Notes: generated by a model not told the origin, from the sequence alone. A stretch of 63,686 nt of DNA from Croceibacterium_A sp035555595 (GCA_035555595.1 DATMGK010000107.1:1-63686), one strand, 5' to 3'. Positions 1 through 7,681 are shown, counted from the stretch's first letter. A program made the numbers and translations.

Positions 1-207
1 GCCGGTGGCGGCATCGGACCATTTGCCCGCCGGTCCCCTGGCACTGTCATGCAGCCGCACGAACATCGAGCGTCCCGCGCCATTGCGGACGTCGCCGACC
101 TGCCAGTAATGGCCCTGTTTATGGCCATTCGAGAGGTAGTGACGGCAAACCGACTCGGCCTGCCGGCCGAGACGCTGCGCTAGCTCGGTGGCGTAAAGAC
201 GGGACAT
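1..207 (-). CDS. Toprim-type DNA primase-like protein of the mobile element, N-terminal fragment
   Basis: Only the first 69 codons lie inside the window; the rest runs off the left edge. The reading frame opens with MSRLYATELAQRLG and continues into a basic, Trp- and Gly-containing region (KQGHYWQVGDV, then a KWSDAATG stretch). This looks like the start of the DUF7146/toprim proteins that commonly sit next to strawberry-notch genes in alphaproteobacterial islands, which would act in element DNA replication. The start codon overlaps the stop codon of the upstream gene by one base (TGATG), so the two are translationally coupled. The toprim domain itself is not visible, so the family call rests on the N-terminus and the neighbour. 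Confidence 0.6.
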   Translation of the reverse strand, partial: MSRLYATELAQRLGRQAESVCRHYLSNGHKQGHYWQVGDVRNGAGRSMFVRLHDSARGPAGKWSDAATG

Positions 208-3200
208 CAGGCCGCCTCCCGTTCTGCGATGCGTTCGATCGGGAAGCGCTCGACCAGCTTGCCGATAATTCCGCTGCCGGCTGCCCCGACCGGCACAAAG
301 AAGCGCAATTTCCACGATATGATTTCGCTGAAGAGCCCATAAGCGCGCAGGCGTTCGCGCATGGCATCGCTGAAGCCTGTAAGTTCAATGCGATGAGCCC
401 CCATGACCCGAACGCGGCGCAGTTGCAGCCCTTCGGCCAGGTCGAGAATTGTTCGCCCTTCGATCAAAGCGGCGTAAGCATCATTGGCTGTTAGGCTGAC
501 GCTTTCTGTGGCGGCGACGCTGGCTGCCCATGCCGGCGAGACACGGCGGCCGATGATGCGCTCGCCGTCATCGGTCTGGAGCCGATAAACACGGGTGGAA
601 TCCTGCGGCAGGCGTGTCCAGACCGGCAGGAGCAATCCCGCCACGATGTAAAGGGTGCCCTCGGAATAGGCCGGCACCTGCGCGACTTCCCGGTTCCACA
701 TGGCCGCAAAGCTGTCCCGATCGGCTTCGGTCCAGCGCGTTTCGCCCATCGCACGAAGAGCAAGGGTCATGCTCTTCATCGGCCGGAGCAGCCGTACGCG
801 CGGCTCGATCTCGCCATCGTCCAGCATGACGCTGGTGGCGGGGATCTGGACGGCGGCGCGGGCCGAGCGTTCATTCACCAGCAGTTTTGCCCGCGGATCG
901 GCCAGTTCGCGCAGGGCTGCATCGAGCGACATCGGCCTATTGCACTTGCGCTCGCTGATTGAAAGCAGCCGGGTCTCAGCGCCGGTCGCGGGGTGGGTGT
1001 AAATGACCTGACGGCCGGTCACGGTGAAATTTTCGGCGCGGAGCGTTTCAAGACCAAGATCGTATGTGCCGGAGGCGATAGCCCCGTCGACTCGCGCCTG
1101 GAGGAGCTGCTCGAAAGCCGAGAACAAGATGGCCTGCAGGTCGATGGTCAGCGCCAGCAGCCGGTTGAGAAAGGTAGTGATCGGCGGCAGGTCGTCCTTG
1201 ATGCCGTTCGCATCCATCAACTTCAGACCGGTCATCTGCTCGAAACGGCCGAGCGAACAGCCTTGCACCTTGCCGCGCACGATCAGCATATAGAGCTGCC
1301 GCAAGGCATCGCGGGCATAGGGGCTTTCCAGATTGTCCTCGGGCCGAAAGAGGCCCTGGCCCCCGGTCTGGCGCTGGCCACGTGTGATCGCGCCGAGCGT
1401 GTCGAGACGCCGCGCGATGGTCGAAAGGAAACGCTTCTCGGCCTTCACATCGGTTGCGATGGGCCGGAACAGCGGCGGCTGCGCCTGGTTGGTGCGATTG
1501 GTACGGCCCAGCCCCTGAATGGCAGCGTCTGCCTTCCAGCCCGGTTCGAGAAGATAGTGGACCCGCAGGCGCCGGTTCCGCGCGCCAAGATCAGCATGGT
1601 AGCTGCGCCCGGTGCCGCCCGCATCGGAAAAGACCAGAATGCGCTTCTGATCATCCATGAAGGCGGCGGTTTCGGCAAGGTTCGCGGAAGGCGCGCGGTT
1701 CTGGACTGCCAGCCGTGCCGCCGAGCCTTCGCCCTTGCGGATGATCCGGCGCGAACGGCCCGTGACCTCGGCCACTACATCGGTCCCGAACCGCTGCACG
1801 ATCTGGTCGAGGGCGCCGGGAACGGGCGGGAGACAGGCCAGGTGCTCGATCATCGCGTCGCGCCGGGCAACAGCCGCCCGACATTCGACGGGCTGGCCAT
1901 CGCGAAATACCGGCCGCGAGGAGAGATTGCCCTCGCTATCAGTGAAGGGTTCGTAGAGCTGCACCGGGAAGGAATGGGCGAGATAATCGAGTACGTATTC
2001 TCTTGGCGTGATATCGACGCGGACGTCGTTCCATTCCTCAGCCGGCAGTTCGGCGAGGCGGCGCTCCATCAACGCCTCGCCGGTCGAGACGATCTGGATG
2101 ACGGCGGCATGCCCGGCCGCAAGATCGGCATCGACGGACCGGATCAATGTCGGGGTTTTCATGCTGGTCAGAAGATGCCCGAAGAAGCGCTGTTTCGCGG
2201 ATTCGAAGGCGGATCGGGCGGCGCCCTTGGCCTGGCGGTTCAGTGCGCCGTCGCTGCTGGTGATGTTTGCCGCCTCCATCGCCGCATCGAGATTGTTGTG
2301 AATGACCGCAAAAGCGCCGGCATAGGCATCATAGATGCGGTGCTGATCGTCGGTCAGCCGATGCTCCACCAGTTCATATTCGACGCCATCGTAGGAAAGG
2401 GATCGCGCGGTATAGAGCCCAAGCGAACGCAGATCGCGCGCCAGCACCTCCATCGCCGCCACGCCGCCGGCCTCGATCGCCTCAACGAATTCGGCGCGGG
2501 TTGCGAAAGGAAAGTCCGCGCCGCCCCAGAGGCCGAGCCGCTGGGCATAGGCGAGGTTATGCACCGTCGTTGCGCCCGTCGCCGAGACATAGACAATCCG
2601 GGCATCGGGCAGTGCGTGCTGGAGCCGCAACCCGGCACGCCCCTGCTGCGATGCCGCGATATTGCCGCGCTCTCCCTTGCCGCCACCGGCGTTTTGCATG
2701 GCATGGCTCTCGTCGAAGATGATGACACCGTCGAAATCCGATCCCAGCCAATCCACGATCTGCCGGACGCGCGAAACCTTCTCGCCGCGATCATCCGAGC
2801 GCAGCGTGGCATAGGTGGTAAAAAGGATGCCTTCCGACAGCGTGATCGGCTTGCCCTGCGAGAAGCGCGATAGCGGCGTGATCAGAAGCCGCTCCATGCC
2901 GAGCGCCGACCAGTCCCGCTGCGCGTCCTCGATCAGCTTGTCCGACTTGCTGATCCAGATGGCCTTGCGTCGCCCGCGCAGCCAGCTGTCGAGGATAATC
3001 CCGGCCGATTGGCGGCCTTTTCCGGCTCCGGTGCCGTCACCGAGCATGAACCCCCGGCGGAACCGTACAGCGCCTTCTGCGTCCGCGGGCACAGCGCTAA
3101 CCGTGTCGAAGGTTTCGTCCACGGACCAGGCGCCGGCCAGATAATCGGCATGTGCTTCACCGGCATAGATCACCGTCTCGAGCTGGGCATCGGAGAGGCG

Positions 3201-4526
3201 CTCACGGATGTCGCCAGGCAGCATCGGCCGATAAGATGGCTTTGGTGGTGCAACCGAAGCCATGGCAGCTGATTGGACAAGCTTGGTTGGATGCGGCTGT
3301 GCACCGGGAATCCGGATCGACTGCAATCCGTATTGCTCATAGATGGCATCGGTTAGTCGTGTGCCCTCGGGCGGCGTCCAGTCCACCGTCCCATAGGCGA
3401 GTTCCACACCCTCAGGATCGCCAACTGGAGCGGTGGCGGATCGCGCCATCGCCGCGCGCGTGAGGGTGCCGCGCACTGACTTTGGCACCGCCGCCAGGAC
3501 GGATTCCGGCAGTTTCGGGTGCGTAACCGGCAAGCGTGATGGAACTTGTGTCTCGATCCAGTCGAGCAGCGTCGCAACATCGGGCGCAGTGCCGGATGAA
3601 GCCGGAAACTGCGACGGATCTCCGGCCGGCGTCTTGTCGATAACGATCAGGCGCGTCGCGAAGGTCGTGCCATGCTTTGCGTAAACCGATCCGGCGATGG
3701 CTGCGCTGAAGACCAGGCGGCCCTGCTCTTGCAGGCGGACGAAAGCATTGCGCCAGCCAGCTTGATCAGGAGATAAATTCGCTCCCGTTATAGCTACGAG
3801 CCGCCCGCCATCGGCCAGCCGTGCGAGAGCCGAGGCGACATGACGGAACGCCGTGTCAGCCATTCGCCCCGAAACATTGGCCGTCGCCGAGAATGGCGGG
3901 TTCATCAGCACGACCGAGGGGACGATCGCCGGTCGGAGGTGATCGTCGATCTGTGCGGCATCGAAGCGGGTGGTGGAAACAGCCGGAAAGAGGGAGGAAA
4001 GCAGCTCAGCGCGGGTATCGGCCAGCTCGTTCAGCACCAGCCTGCCACCGGCAATCTCGGCCAGGATCGCCATGATGCCGGTTCCGGCCGACGGTTCCAG
4101 CACCACGTCGTTGGCGGTGATTTTGGCTGCTGCCATGGCAGCGAGACCGAGCGGTGCGGGCGTCGAGAATTGTTGGAGCGCCTGGCTTTCCTCGGATCGG
4201 CGCGTGTGGGTCGGCAACCGGTCTGCGAGCCGGGCAATGGCGGAAAGCCGTGCAGCCGGAGACGCGGCTTTCCGGAAAAGCGCCTTCCCGTATTTGCGCA
4301 AGAAGAGGACTGTCGCCACTTCGCAGGCCTCATAGGCCGTCTTCCAGTCCCAGGCGCCGGTCGCATCGGAGGCGCTGAAAGCCGTTTCCATCGCATCGCG
4401 CAGCGTCGCGGCACTGACATGCTGGCCGCGTTCCAGATAACCCAAGAGGATGGTCGCGGCGGAAAGAATGGCAGGAGCTGTGGCAACGGATGTGACCGAG
4501 CCGGTCACGGGAGACACCATGTTCAT
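207..4526 (-). CDS. Strawberry-notch family protein: N6-adenine methylase-like domain fused to a superfamily 2 helicase
   Basis: This is a 1439-aa cytoplasmic protein. Residues about 130-300 form an adenine-specific methyltransferase-like domain, with a SAM-binding LEPSAGTG (142-150) and a catalytic NPPFS (209-213). A helicase core follows: Walker A GDGTGAGKGRQ (496-506), DESH box (605-608), a VSATGATT motif III (about 647), and QGLGRTNR motif VI (1004-1011). The family is frequent on plasmids and integrative elements of Alphaproteobacteria; its role is not established, but DNA modification or remodelling during transfer fits the domains. The start at 4526 (ATG, second ATG two codons later) lies behind a long structured leader. 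The frame is intact with no frameshift. The tail overlaps the toprim-like gene by one base. Confidence 0.9.
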   Translation of the reverse strand: MNMVSPVTGSVTSVATAPAILSAATILLGYLERGQHVSAATLRDAMETAFSASDATGAWDWKTAYEACEVATVLFLRKYGKALFRKAASPAARLSAIARLADRLPTHTRRSEESQALQQFSTPAPLGLAAMAAAKITANDVVLEPSAGTGIMAILAEIAGGRLVLNELADTRAELLSSLFPAVSTTRFDAAQIDDHLRPAIVPSVVLMNPPFSATANVSGRMADTAFRHVASALARLADGGRLVAITGANLSPDQAGWRNAFVRLQEQGRLVFSAAIAGSVYAKHGTTFATRLIVIDKTPAGDPSQFPASSGTAPDVATLLDWIETQVPSRLPVTHPKLPESVLAAVPKSVRGTLTRAAMARSATAPVGDPEGVELAYGTVDWTPPEGTRLTDAIYEQYGLQSIRIPGAQPHPTKLVQSAAMASVAPPKPSYRPMLPGDIRERLSDAQLETVIYAGEAHADYLAGAWSVDETFDTVSAVPADAEGAVRFRRGFMLGDGTGAGKGRQSAGIILDSWLRGRRKAIWISKSDKLIEDAQRDWSALGMERLLITPLSRFSQGKPITLSEGILFTTYATLRSDDRGEKVSRVRQIVDWLGSDFDGVIIFDESHAMQNAGGGKGERGNIAASQQGRAGLRLQHALPDARIVYVSATGATTVHNLAYAQRLGLWGGADFPFATRAEFVEAIEAGGVAAMEVLARDLRSLGLYTARSLSYDGVEYELVEHRLTDDQHRIYDAYAGAFAVIHNNLDAAMEAANITSSDGALNRQAKGAARSAFESAKQRFFGHLLTSMKTPTLIRSVDADLAAGHAAVIQIVSTGEALMERRLAELPAEEWNDVRVDITPREYVLDYLAHSFPVQLYEPFTDSEGNLSSRPVFRDGQPVECRAAVARRDAMIEHLACLPPVPGALDQIVQRFGTDVVAEVTGRSRRIIRKGEGSAARLAVQNRAPSANLAETAAFMDDQKRILVFSDAGGTGRSYHADLGARNRRLRVHYLLEPGWKADAAIQGLGRTNRTNQAQPPLFRPIATDVKAEKRFLSTIARRLDTLGAITRGQRQTGGQGLFRPEDNLESPYARDALRQLYMLIVRGKVQGCSLGRFEQMTGLKLMDANGIKDDLPPITTFLNRLLALTIDLQAILFSAFEQLLQARVDGAIASGTYDLGLETLRAENFTVTGRQVIYTHPATGAETRLLSISERKCNRPMSLDAALRELADPRAKLLVNERSARAAVQIPATSVMLDDGEIEPRVRLLRPMKSMTLALRAMGETRWTEADRDSFAAMWNREVAQVPAYSEGTLYIVAGLLLPVWTRLPQDSTRVYRLQTDDGERIIGRRVSPAWAASVAATESVSLTANDAYAALIEGRTILDLAEGLQLRRVRVMGAHRIELTGFSDAMRERLRAYGLFSEIISWKLRFFVPVGAAGSGIIGKLVERFPIERIAEREAA

Positions 4527-4549
4527 GAGAGGAACCTCGGGAGAGCAGA

Positions 4550-4603
4550 AACAGGAGAGCCCGAGCAGCGCTCTCTCTCTCAGCTGCCCGAACTCATCCC
4601 GTT
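4550..4603 (-). promoter_or_regulatory. Structured 5' leader of the strawberry-notch gene (divergent member of the island leader family)
   Basis: On the minus strand the arms at 4593-4603 and 4550-4559 pair over ten positions (AACGGGA-GAG with CTCTCCTGTT, one bulged U, one G-U). They enclose a second 8-bp stem (4583-4590 with 4562-4569) whose loop is GAGAGAGAG-rich. Outer stem, inner stem and purine-repeat loop match the layout of the leaders at 6943, 9848 and 11334. The purine-rich AAGAGGAAGAGGGCGG upstream (about 4608-4623) is also shared with the parB leader. The start codon lies 23 nt beyond the stem, farther than in the other copies. Confidence 0.55.
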
Positions 4604-4710
4604 CCGGCCGCCCTCTTCCTCTTGTCGACTACGGTCGAACGCAGTTTCCCGACAATGCCAAACCCGAAATGAAAATATGGGGATGACGCATACGGTAGCG
4701 TCGTCCTTCG

Positions 4711-4746
4711 TCTCTCAAGACGATACGGTGCCTACGTCTTGAGAGA
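4711..4746. repeat. 12-bp perfect inverted repeat abutting the ribosome binding site of the glycine-rich gene
   Basis: TCTCTCAAGACG (4711-4722) and CGTCTTGAGAGA (4735-4746) are exact reverse complements separated by 12 bases. The second arm runs directly into the AAGGG Shine-Dalgarno (4746-4750) of the gene starting at 4757. A related ATACGGT unit occurs twice (4690 and 4724). The repeat could be a dimeric repressor operator or an RNA hairpin that controls access to the ribosome binding site. It lies in the 230-bp divergent region between the strawberry-notch gene and this gene. Confidence 0.7.
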
Positions 4747-4756
4747 AGGGCGTATT

Positions 4757-5041
4757 ATGGAAGCTATTCTTGCTCAACTCATTGGCGGCCTCGCTGGCGG
4801 CGCCGCCGGCGGCAAGGCTGTCAAAGGCGCCGACCTTGGCAATATCGGCAATCTGATCGCCGGAGCCGTTGGCGGCGTTGGCGGCGGTACGCTGTTGGGT
4901 TCACTGCTTGGCGCTGGCGGCGGGGCCGGTGGTCTCGATATTGCTGCCCTTGCCGGCCAACTGGTTGGCGGCGGTGTCGCAGGAGCGATCGTGCAGATCG
5001 TTGCCGGTCTGGTCATCAACAAATTCATCAAGAAGGCATAG
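4757..5041 (+). CDS. Small glycine-rich membrane-active protein, unknown function
   Basis: The product has 94 aa and is dominated by Gly, Ala, Leu and Ile, with repeated GxxxG and GG spacing (for example GGLAGGAAGGK and GGVGGGTLLGSLLG). A hydrophobic C-terminal segment ends in NKFIKKA. This is the pattern of glycine-zipper transmembrane helices that oligomerise in membranes. The start at 4757 is chosen because AAGGG lies six bases upstream; an upstream in-frame TTG has no such site. The gene is followed after 10 bp by a DUF1508 gene on the same strand, so the two probably form one transcript. Such pairs occur in accessory DNA, but I know of no assigned function. A pore-like or bacteriocin-like role is speculation. 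Confidence 0.75.
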   Translation: MEAILAQLIGGLAGGAAGGKAVKGADLGNIGNLIAGAVGGVGGGTLLGSLLGAGGGAGGLDIAALAGQLVGGGVAGAIVQIVAGLVINKFIKKA

Positions 5042-5051
5042 GGAGCCATTC

Positions 5052-5225
5052 ATGCATAAGTTTGAGATTTACAAGGATAAGGCCGGCGAGTTCCGGGTGC
5101 GCTTCAAATATAACAGCGAAGTGATGTTCTCGACCGAGGGCTACACGAGCAAGGCCAGCGCGCAGAACGCGATCGACTCAATCAAGAAGAATGGTCCCGA
5201 CGCGCCGGTCGAGGATAACAGCTAA
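5052..5225 (+). CDS. DUF1508 / YegP-like small protein
   Basis: The product has 57 aa. FEIYKDKAGEFRVRFKYNSEV followed by EGYTSKASAQNAIDSIKKN is one complete DUF1508 (UPF0339) repeat. Escherichia coli YegP has two such repeats, so this is a single-repeat form. The family folds as a small beta-alpha unit and is upregulated by stress in some bacteria; no biochemical role is established. It follows the glycine-rich gene by 10 bp and ends 39 bp before a convergent minus-strand gene. The ATG at 5052 has a GGGAGCC sequence upstream. Confidence 0.85.
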   Translation: MHKFEIYKDKAGEFRVRFKYNSEVMFSTEGYTSKASAQNAIDSIKKNGPDAPVEDNS

Positions 5226-5264
5226 GCATCGCGCGGCTCAGCGATCGGTGGCTGTTGGGGCAAT

Positions 5265-5909
5265 TCAGCCAAATCGGCCACCGATTTCAGTAAAGGTATA
5301 TCCGTTGGCGAGGATGGTCTCATCCACCACCTCATCGGAGGACAGGTAGTCATATTCGCGCTCGAGCTGGCGATAAAGCCAGCGGGCGAGATCGCGCAGC
5401 GCCTCGGTGACGACGTCCTCCGCGTCGGCGGTCATGTCCTGCCAGTTCGGGCTGGCCCGCTCGACCGAAATTTCCATGCAGTATTCGTGGTAATAATGGC
5501 CGCGATGACCAACGTCAGCGCGAAGCTGATAGAAATTGCGCCGCTGGGCATCCTGAAGCGCATCGGCGATGCCATGCAGCATACCGTCCTGCGGCGCGTA
5601 GGCTCGGATCGCGGCTGAGGCATTCTTGCCATACAAGTAGAAGCCCTCCCAGCACACGCCGTCACCTTGCGACCAGAAGCCCCGGAACCAGATACAGGGT
5701 TCCTGCCGCGATCCGCCGTCCATCAGGTGGGCAGTCCGGGTCTTGAAGCGAATACCGAGGATCTCGGCGATGCGCTGAAAATCTTCATAGACGGCGTCGT
5801 ACCAATCATAGTCGAAGCCGCCTTCAAGATACCAGGCGCGGGCCGTGTTCTTCGCCGTGTCGGAAAGCTCGTTGAGGCCATAGACCGTGGTTTCGATGAT
5901 CTCAGGCAT
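5265..5909 (-). CDS. Conserved island protein of unknown function (214 aa)
   Basis: The protein starts MPEIIETTVYGLNELS and is rich in Trp and Tyr (FDYDWYDAVYEDF, CIWFRGFWSQGDGVCWEGFYLYG). Homologues are widespread on alphaproteobacterial mobile elements and, as I recall, are sometimes labelled antitoxin of a toxin-antitoxin stability system; nothing in the sequence proves that label. No transmembrane helix or signal peptide is seen. The ATG at 5909 is chosen because it matches the conserved N-terminus and overlaps the preceding gene by 8 bp; a longer in-frame extension upstream would run through that gene. The two genes are an operon pair. Confidence 0.75.
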   Translation of the reverse strand: MPEIIETTVYGLNELSDTAKNTARAWYLEGGFDYDWYDAVYEDFQRIAEILGIRFKTRTAHLMDGGSRQEPCIWFRGFWSQGDGVCWEGFYLYGKNASAAIRAYAPQDGMLHGIADALQDAQRRNFYQLRADVGHRGHYYHEYCMEISVERASPNWQDMTADAEDVVTEALRDLARWLYRQLEREYDYLSSDEVVDETILANGYTFTEIGGRFG

Positions 5910-6318
5910 GGGGATCGTCTCCCTCCAGCACGGTCGCGAGCCAGCCGTCGGTATAGATCCAGTCCACGGTCTCGCCGGTCGAAAGATCGAGTACGTGCGC
6001 GCCGCCGCCGAAACCATCGAGGCGCGGCTTCGAGCAGGTGTTGGCGTATTGGAAGCCCCACCGGCCCTTGAGCCCCAACGCCGCGGCGCAGCGCTTGACG
6101 AACTGGATAACGTGCTCGGGATCACCGGTGGGGTCATCGCGTATCCAGAGCTGCGTACCGCCATGTTCGGGCTGGATCGACAGCAGGAAGCCATCCGATG
6201 ACGGATCTTCGGCGGCATTTTCGTCCGCCAGCGCATTATAGAGTTCGAGCGCACGGACAGCGTTCTCAGGGGTGCCTACATCGAGCAGGCAGGAAAAATG
6301 GGTGTAATAGTCAGCCAT
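5902..6318 (-). CDS. Conserved island protein of unknown function (138 aa)
   Basis: This is a 138-aa soluble protein starting MADYYTHFSCLLDVGTPENA, acidic, with a central FLLSIQPEHGGTQLWIRDD segment and a C-terminal WIYTDGWLATVLEGDDPHA. I do not recognise a characterised domain. The ATG at 6318 has GGAGG six bases upstream, so the start is firm. It lies first in a two-gene unit whose members overlap by 8 bp, and is probably cotranscribed with the 182-aa gene behind it (65-bp gap). The repeated association with ArdC, ParB and DUF2958 genes points to element maintenance rather than metabolism. Confidence 0.7.
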   Translation of the reverse strand: MADYYTHFSCLLDVGTPENAVRALELYNALADENAAEDPSSDGFLLSIQPEHGGTQLWIRDDPTGDPEHVIQFVKRCAAALGLKGRWGFQYANTCSKPRLDGFGGGAHVLDLSTGETVDWIYTDGWLATVLEGDDPHA

Positions 6319-6383
6319 GACGGCCTCCGGACATGACGAGACCTGGCGATGGACCAGGCCGATTGCGTGGAAGGGGGTGAAAA

Positions 6384-6932
6384 TCAGGCGGCGCAGGGCA
6401 GGCTAAGCAATTCCGCGGCGGTCCCCCGCCAGCCGCGATCGACCAGGCGTGTCTCGAGGAGACTGGCGCGGTAGCGCAGGTTGCGGGCTAACCGGGCATC
6501 GCAAGCCGCCGAGGCCCTGCCGCGCAATCGGCTTGCCTCGCTCACGATACGGCGGGCTTGCGCGTCAGAGGTGACAGGCTGCTGCCAGACAATGGCCCGA
6601 GCCCGGATTTCTCCGGCGAGGACCAGACCGTAGGTCGAGTCATGAATTGCGGCGATGCGCGCCTCAAAGCGCAGCGTGTCGTCCTCTCCAACGCGAATAT
6701 CGTCACGCGAAACGCGCTGTGCCGCGATCGTCATGGCGTCTTCGGGAGAGGCACATTCGCCGAGAACGATAGTCCGGTCGAATTGGCTGGTATCGTGATC
6801 GTCGACGAAACGGACAGTGCCGAGACAGGAAGCCCGTAGCGGATACCGAAGGGCGCTACGCAGCCCGGGCAGCACCTGCCGGGCGAGGATTTCGCCGATC
6901 GGGCGAAACCCGGATGAGCGATGAAGGGACAT
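6384..6932 (-). CDS. Island hypothetical protein (182 aa) with a structured leader
   Basis: The reading frame starts MSLHRSSGFRPIGEILARQVLPGL and has an arginine-rich C-terminal half (ARRIVSEASRLRGRASAACDARLARNLRYR) with no recognised fold. Basic helices of this kind suggest nucleic-acid contact, but that is only an inference. The start at 6932 is fixed by GGAG eight bases upstream. That GGAG overlaps the end of a conserved leader stem (6943-6991), the same arrangement as for parB and ardC, so the gene probably belongs to the same regulon. A longer in-frame extension upstream would translate through the leader RNA and is rejected. Confidence 0.7.
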   Translation of the reverse strand: MSLHRSSGFRPIGEILARQVLPGLRSALRYPLRASCLGTVRFVDDHDTSQFDRTIVLGECASPEDAMTIAAQRVSRDDIRVGEDDTLRFEARIAAIHDSTYGLVLAGEIRARAIVWQQPVTSDAQARRIVSEASRLRGRASAACDARLARNLRYRASLLETRLVDRGWRGTAAELLSLPCAA

Positions 6933-6942
6933 GGGAGCTACT

Positions 6943-6991
6943 CCGCGACGGGCGCCGGGAGCCTCTCTCTCCGGCCACCAACCCGTCACGG
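6943..6991 (-). ncRNA. Conserved island leader RNA, copy A (radC-motif-like)
   Basis: In transcript orientation CCGTGACGGG (6982-6991) pairs with CCCGTCGCGG (6943-6952), enclosing an inner stem GCCGGAG / CTCCCGGC (6969-6975 with 6954-6961, one bulge) closed by a purine repeat loop. The last GG of the outer stem is the first half of the GGAG ribosome binding site. Ten bases separate the stem from the ATG. A purine-rich AGAGG-AGAGTGCGG box (about 7003-7019) precedes it, as in the other copies. Published radC motif RNAs precede antirestriction and other DNA-interacting genes, which matches this context. Confidence 0.7.
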
Positions 6992-7070
6992 CCAACCGGC
7001 CCGCACTCTACCTCTTTCGTGCCGGGTATGGCCGCTATCGTCGGCGGTAAGAGGTCACCCGCAAAGCGGT

Positions 7071-7121
7071 GGCCCGGCTGCGTTGCCTGCGCGCCGGGCC
7101 ATCGGGAAGAGGATCTTCCCG
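7071..7121 (-). terminator. Two consecutive hairpins behind the 54-aa gene
   Basis: CGGGAAGA-GGA-TCTTCCCG (7103-7121, 8-bp stem, 3-base loop) begins a few bases beyond the stop codon of the small gene at 7127. A second 8-bp stem, GGCCCGGC (7071-7078) with GCCGGGCC (7093-7100), follows. Neither has a U-tract, so these are terminator-like or RNA-stabilising structures rather than certain intrinsic terminators. They separate the 54-aa gene from the leader of the next gene. Confidence 0.45.
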
Positions 7122-7126
7122 TGCCT

Positions 7127-7291
7127 TCAGGCCCACGGATCGAGTTCGAGTTTCACCATCTCTTCGTCGCCATCGAACTCATTGGCGGGCATGGCGCCAT
7201 GGGTGCCATCTCCGGCCTGGAACACGACGATCACAGTCATCAGCGTGGCGGCGAGGCTGGCGGCAAAGGCAGTGGCATCTGCGTAGGACAT
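7127..7291 (-). CDS. Small single-span membrane protein (54 aa)
   Basis: The product is MSYADATAF followed by one hydrophobic span (about residues 10-25, AASLAATLMTVIVVF), then an acidic tail with DGDEEM and LDPWA. This predicts one transmembrane helix with a negatively charged soluble part. AGGAG lies 9-10 bases ahead of the ATG at 7291 and is half buried in a hairpin (7303-7341). The longer in-frame ORF reading through that hairpin is rejected. Hairpins flank the gene on both sides. No homologue is recognised; a membrane-associated accessory to transfer, entry exclusion or a toxin-like role are all possible. Confidence 0.65.
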   Translation of the reverse strand: MSYADATAFAASLAATLMTVIVVFQAGDGTHGAMPANEFDGDEEMVKLELDPWA

Positions 7292-7302
7292 GGGTTCCGG
7301 CT

Positions 7303-7341
7303 CCTGTCTTGGAGGCGGGGGACCATCCCCCGCGCGACAGG
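7303..7341 (-). promoter_or_regulatory. Nested hairpin leader of the 54-aa gene with sequestered ribosome binding site
   Basis: Transcript arms CCTGTC (7336-7341) and GACAGG (7303-7308) enclose a perfect 8-bp hairpin with a three-base loop, GCGGGGGA-TGG-TCCCCCGC (7315-7333). The AGGAG ribosome binding site (7301-7305) overlaps the 3' arm, and the stem lies 11 nt before the ATG. That is the same geometry as the radC-like leaders. The 5' part, GGCGCCTGTCGCG, matches the 3' arm of the ardC leader, so this may be a rearranged member of the family. Confidence 0.55.
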
Positions 7342-7372
7342 CGCCCGAAGTGTCTGACCGGATCTGCAATCA

Positions 7373-7407
7373 CCCTCGCGCGTTCGGCTTGTCCGAATCC
7401 GCGAGGG
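7373..7407. repeat. Compound hairpin in the intergenic region
   Basis: CCCTCGCG (7373-7380) pairs perfectly with CGCGAGGG (7400-7407), and inside it TTCGG (7383-7387) pairs with CCGAA (7393-7397). It lies upstream of the 54-aa gene on the minus strand. It could be a transcriptional pause or terminator for parB readthrough, or a protein-binding site. No U-tract follows on either strand. Confidence 0.5.
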
Positions 7408-7681
7408 CGGCACGCATAGCGTCAAGCCGACCCCTTGCGGGTTGAATGCAAAGACGACGGCTCAGACCAAGGTTTGCGAATGGAAGCGGGGGTAGTGTTC
7501 TGCATCCGACAGGAATCCGCATATTCGTTGCGGATCGTTCGCCGCGTCAGCCTAGATGCCACGCGAGCAATAAGCGATGTTCCCTCAGCCTGGGACGGCA
7601 CCCATTGCGCCAGCCATAACGGGATTGATCCTGGGCGACACTGGCGCGGCTCATTCCATCCCGATCGCCTCAGGAAGAGAC

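Noticed and set aside
993..2873. Long plus-strand ORF (626 aa) inside the strawberry-notch gene
   Set aside because: It is the antisense shadow of a high-GC gene whose frame carries clear methylase and helicase motifs; no ribosome binding site or family resemblance.
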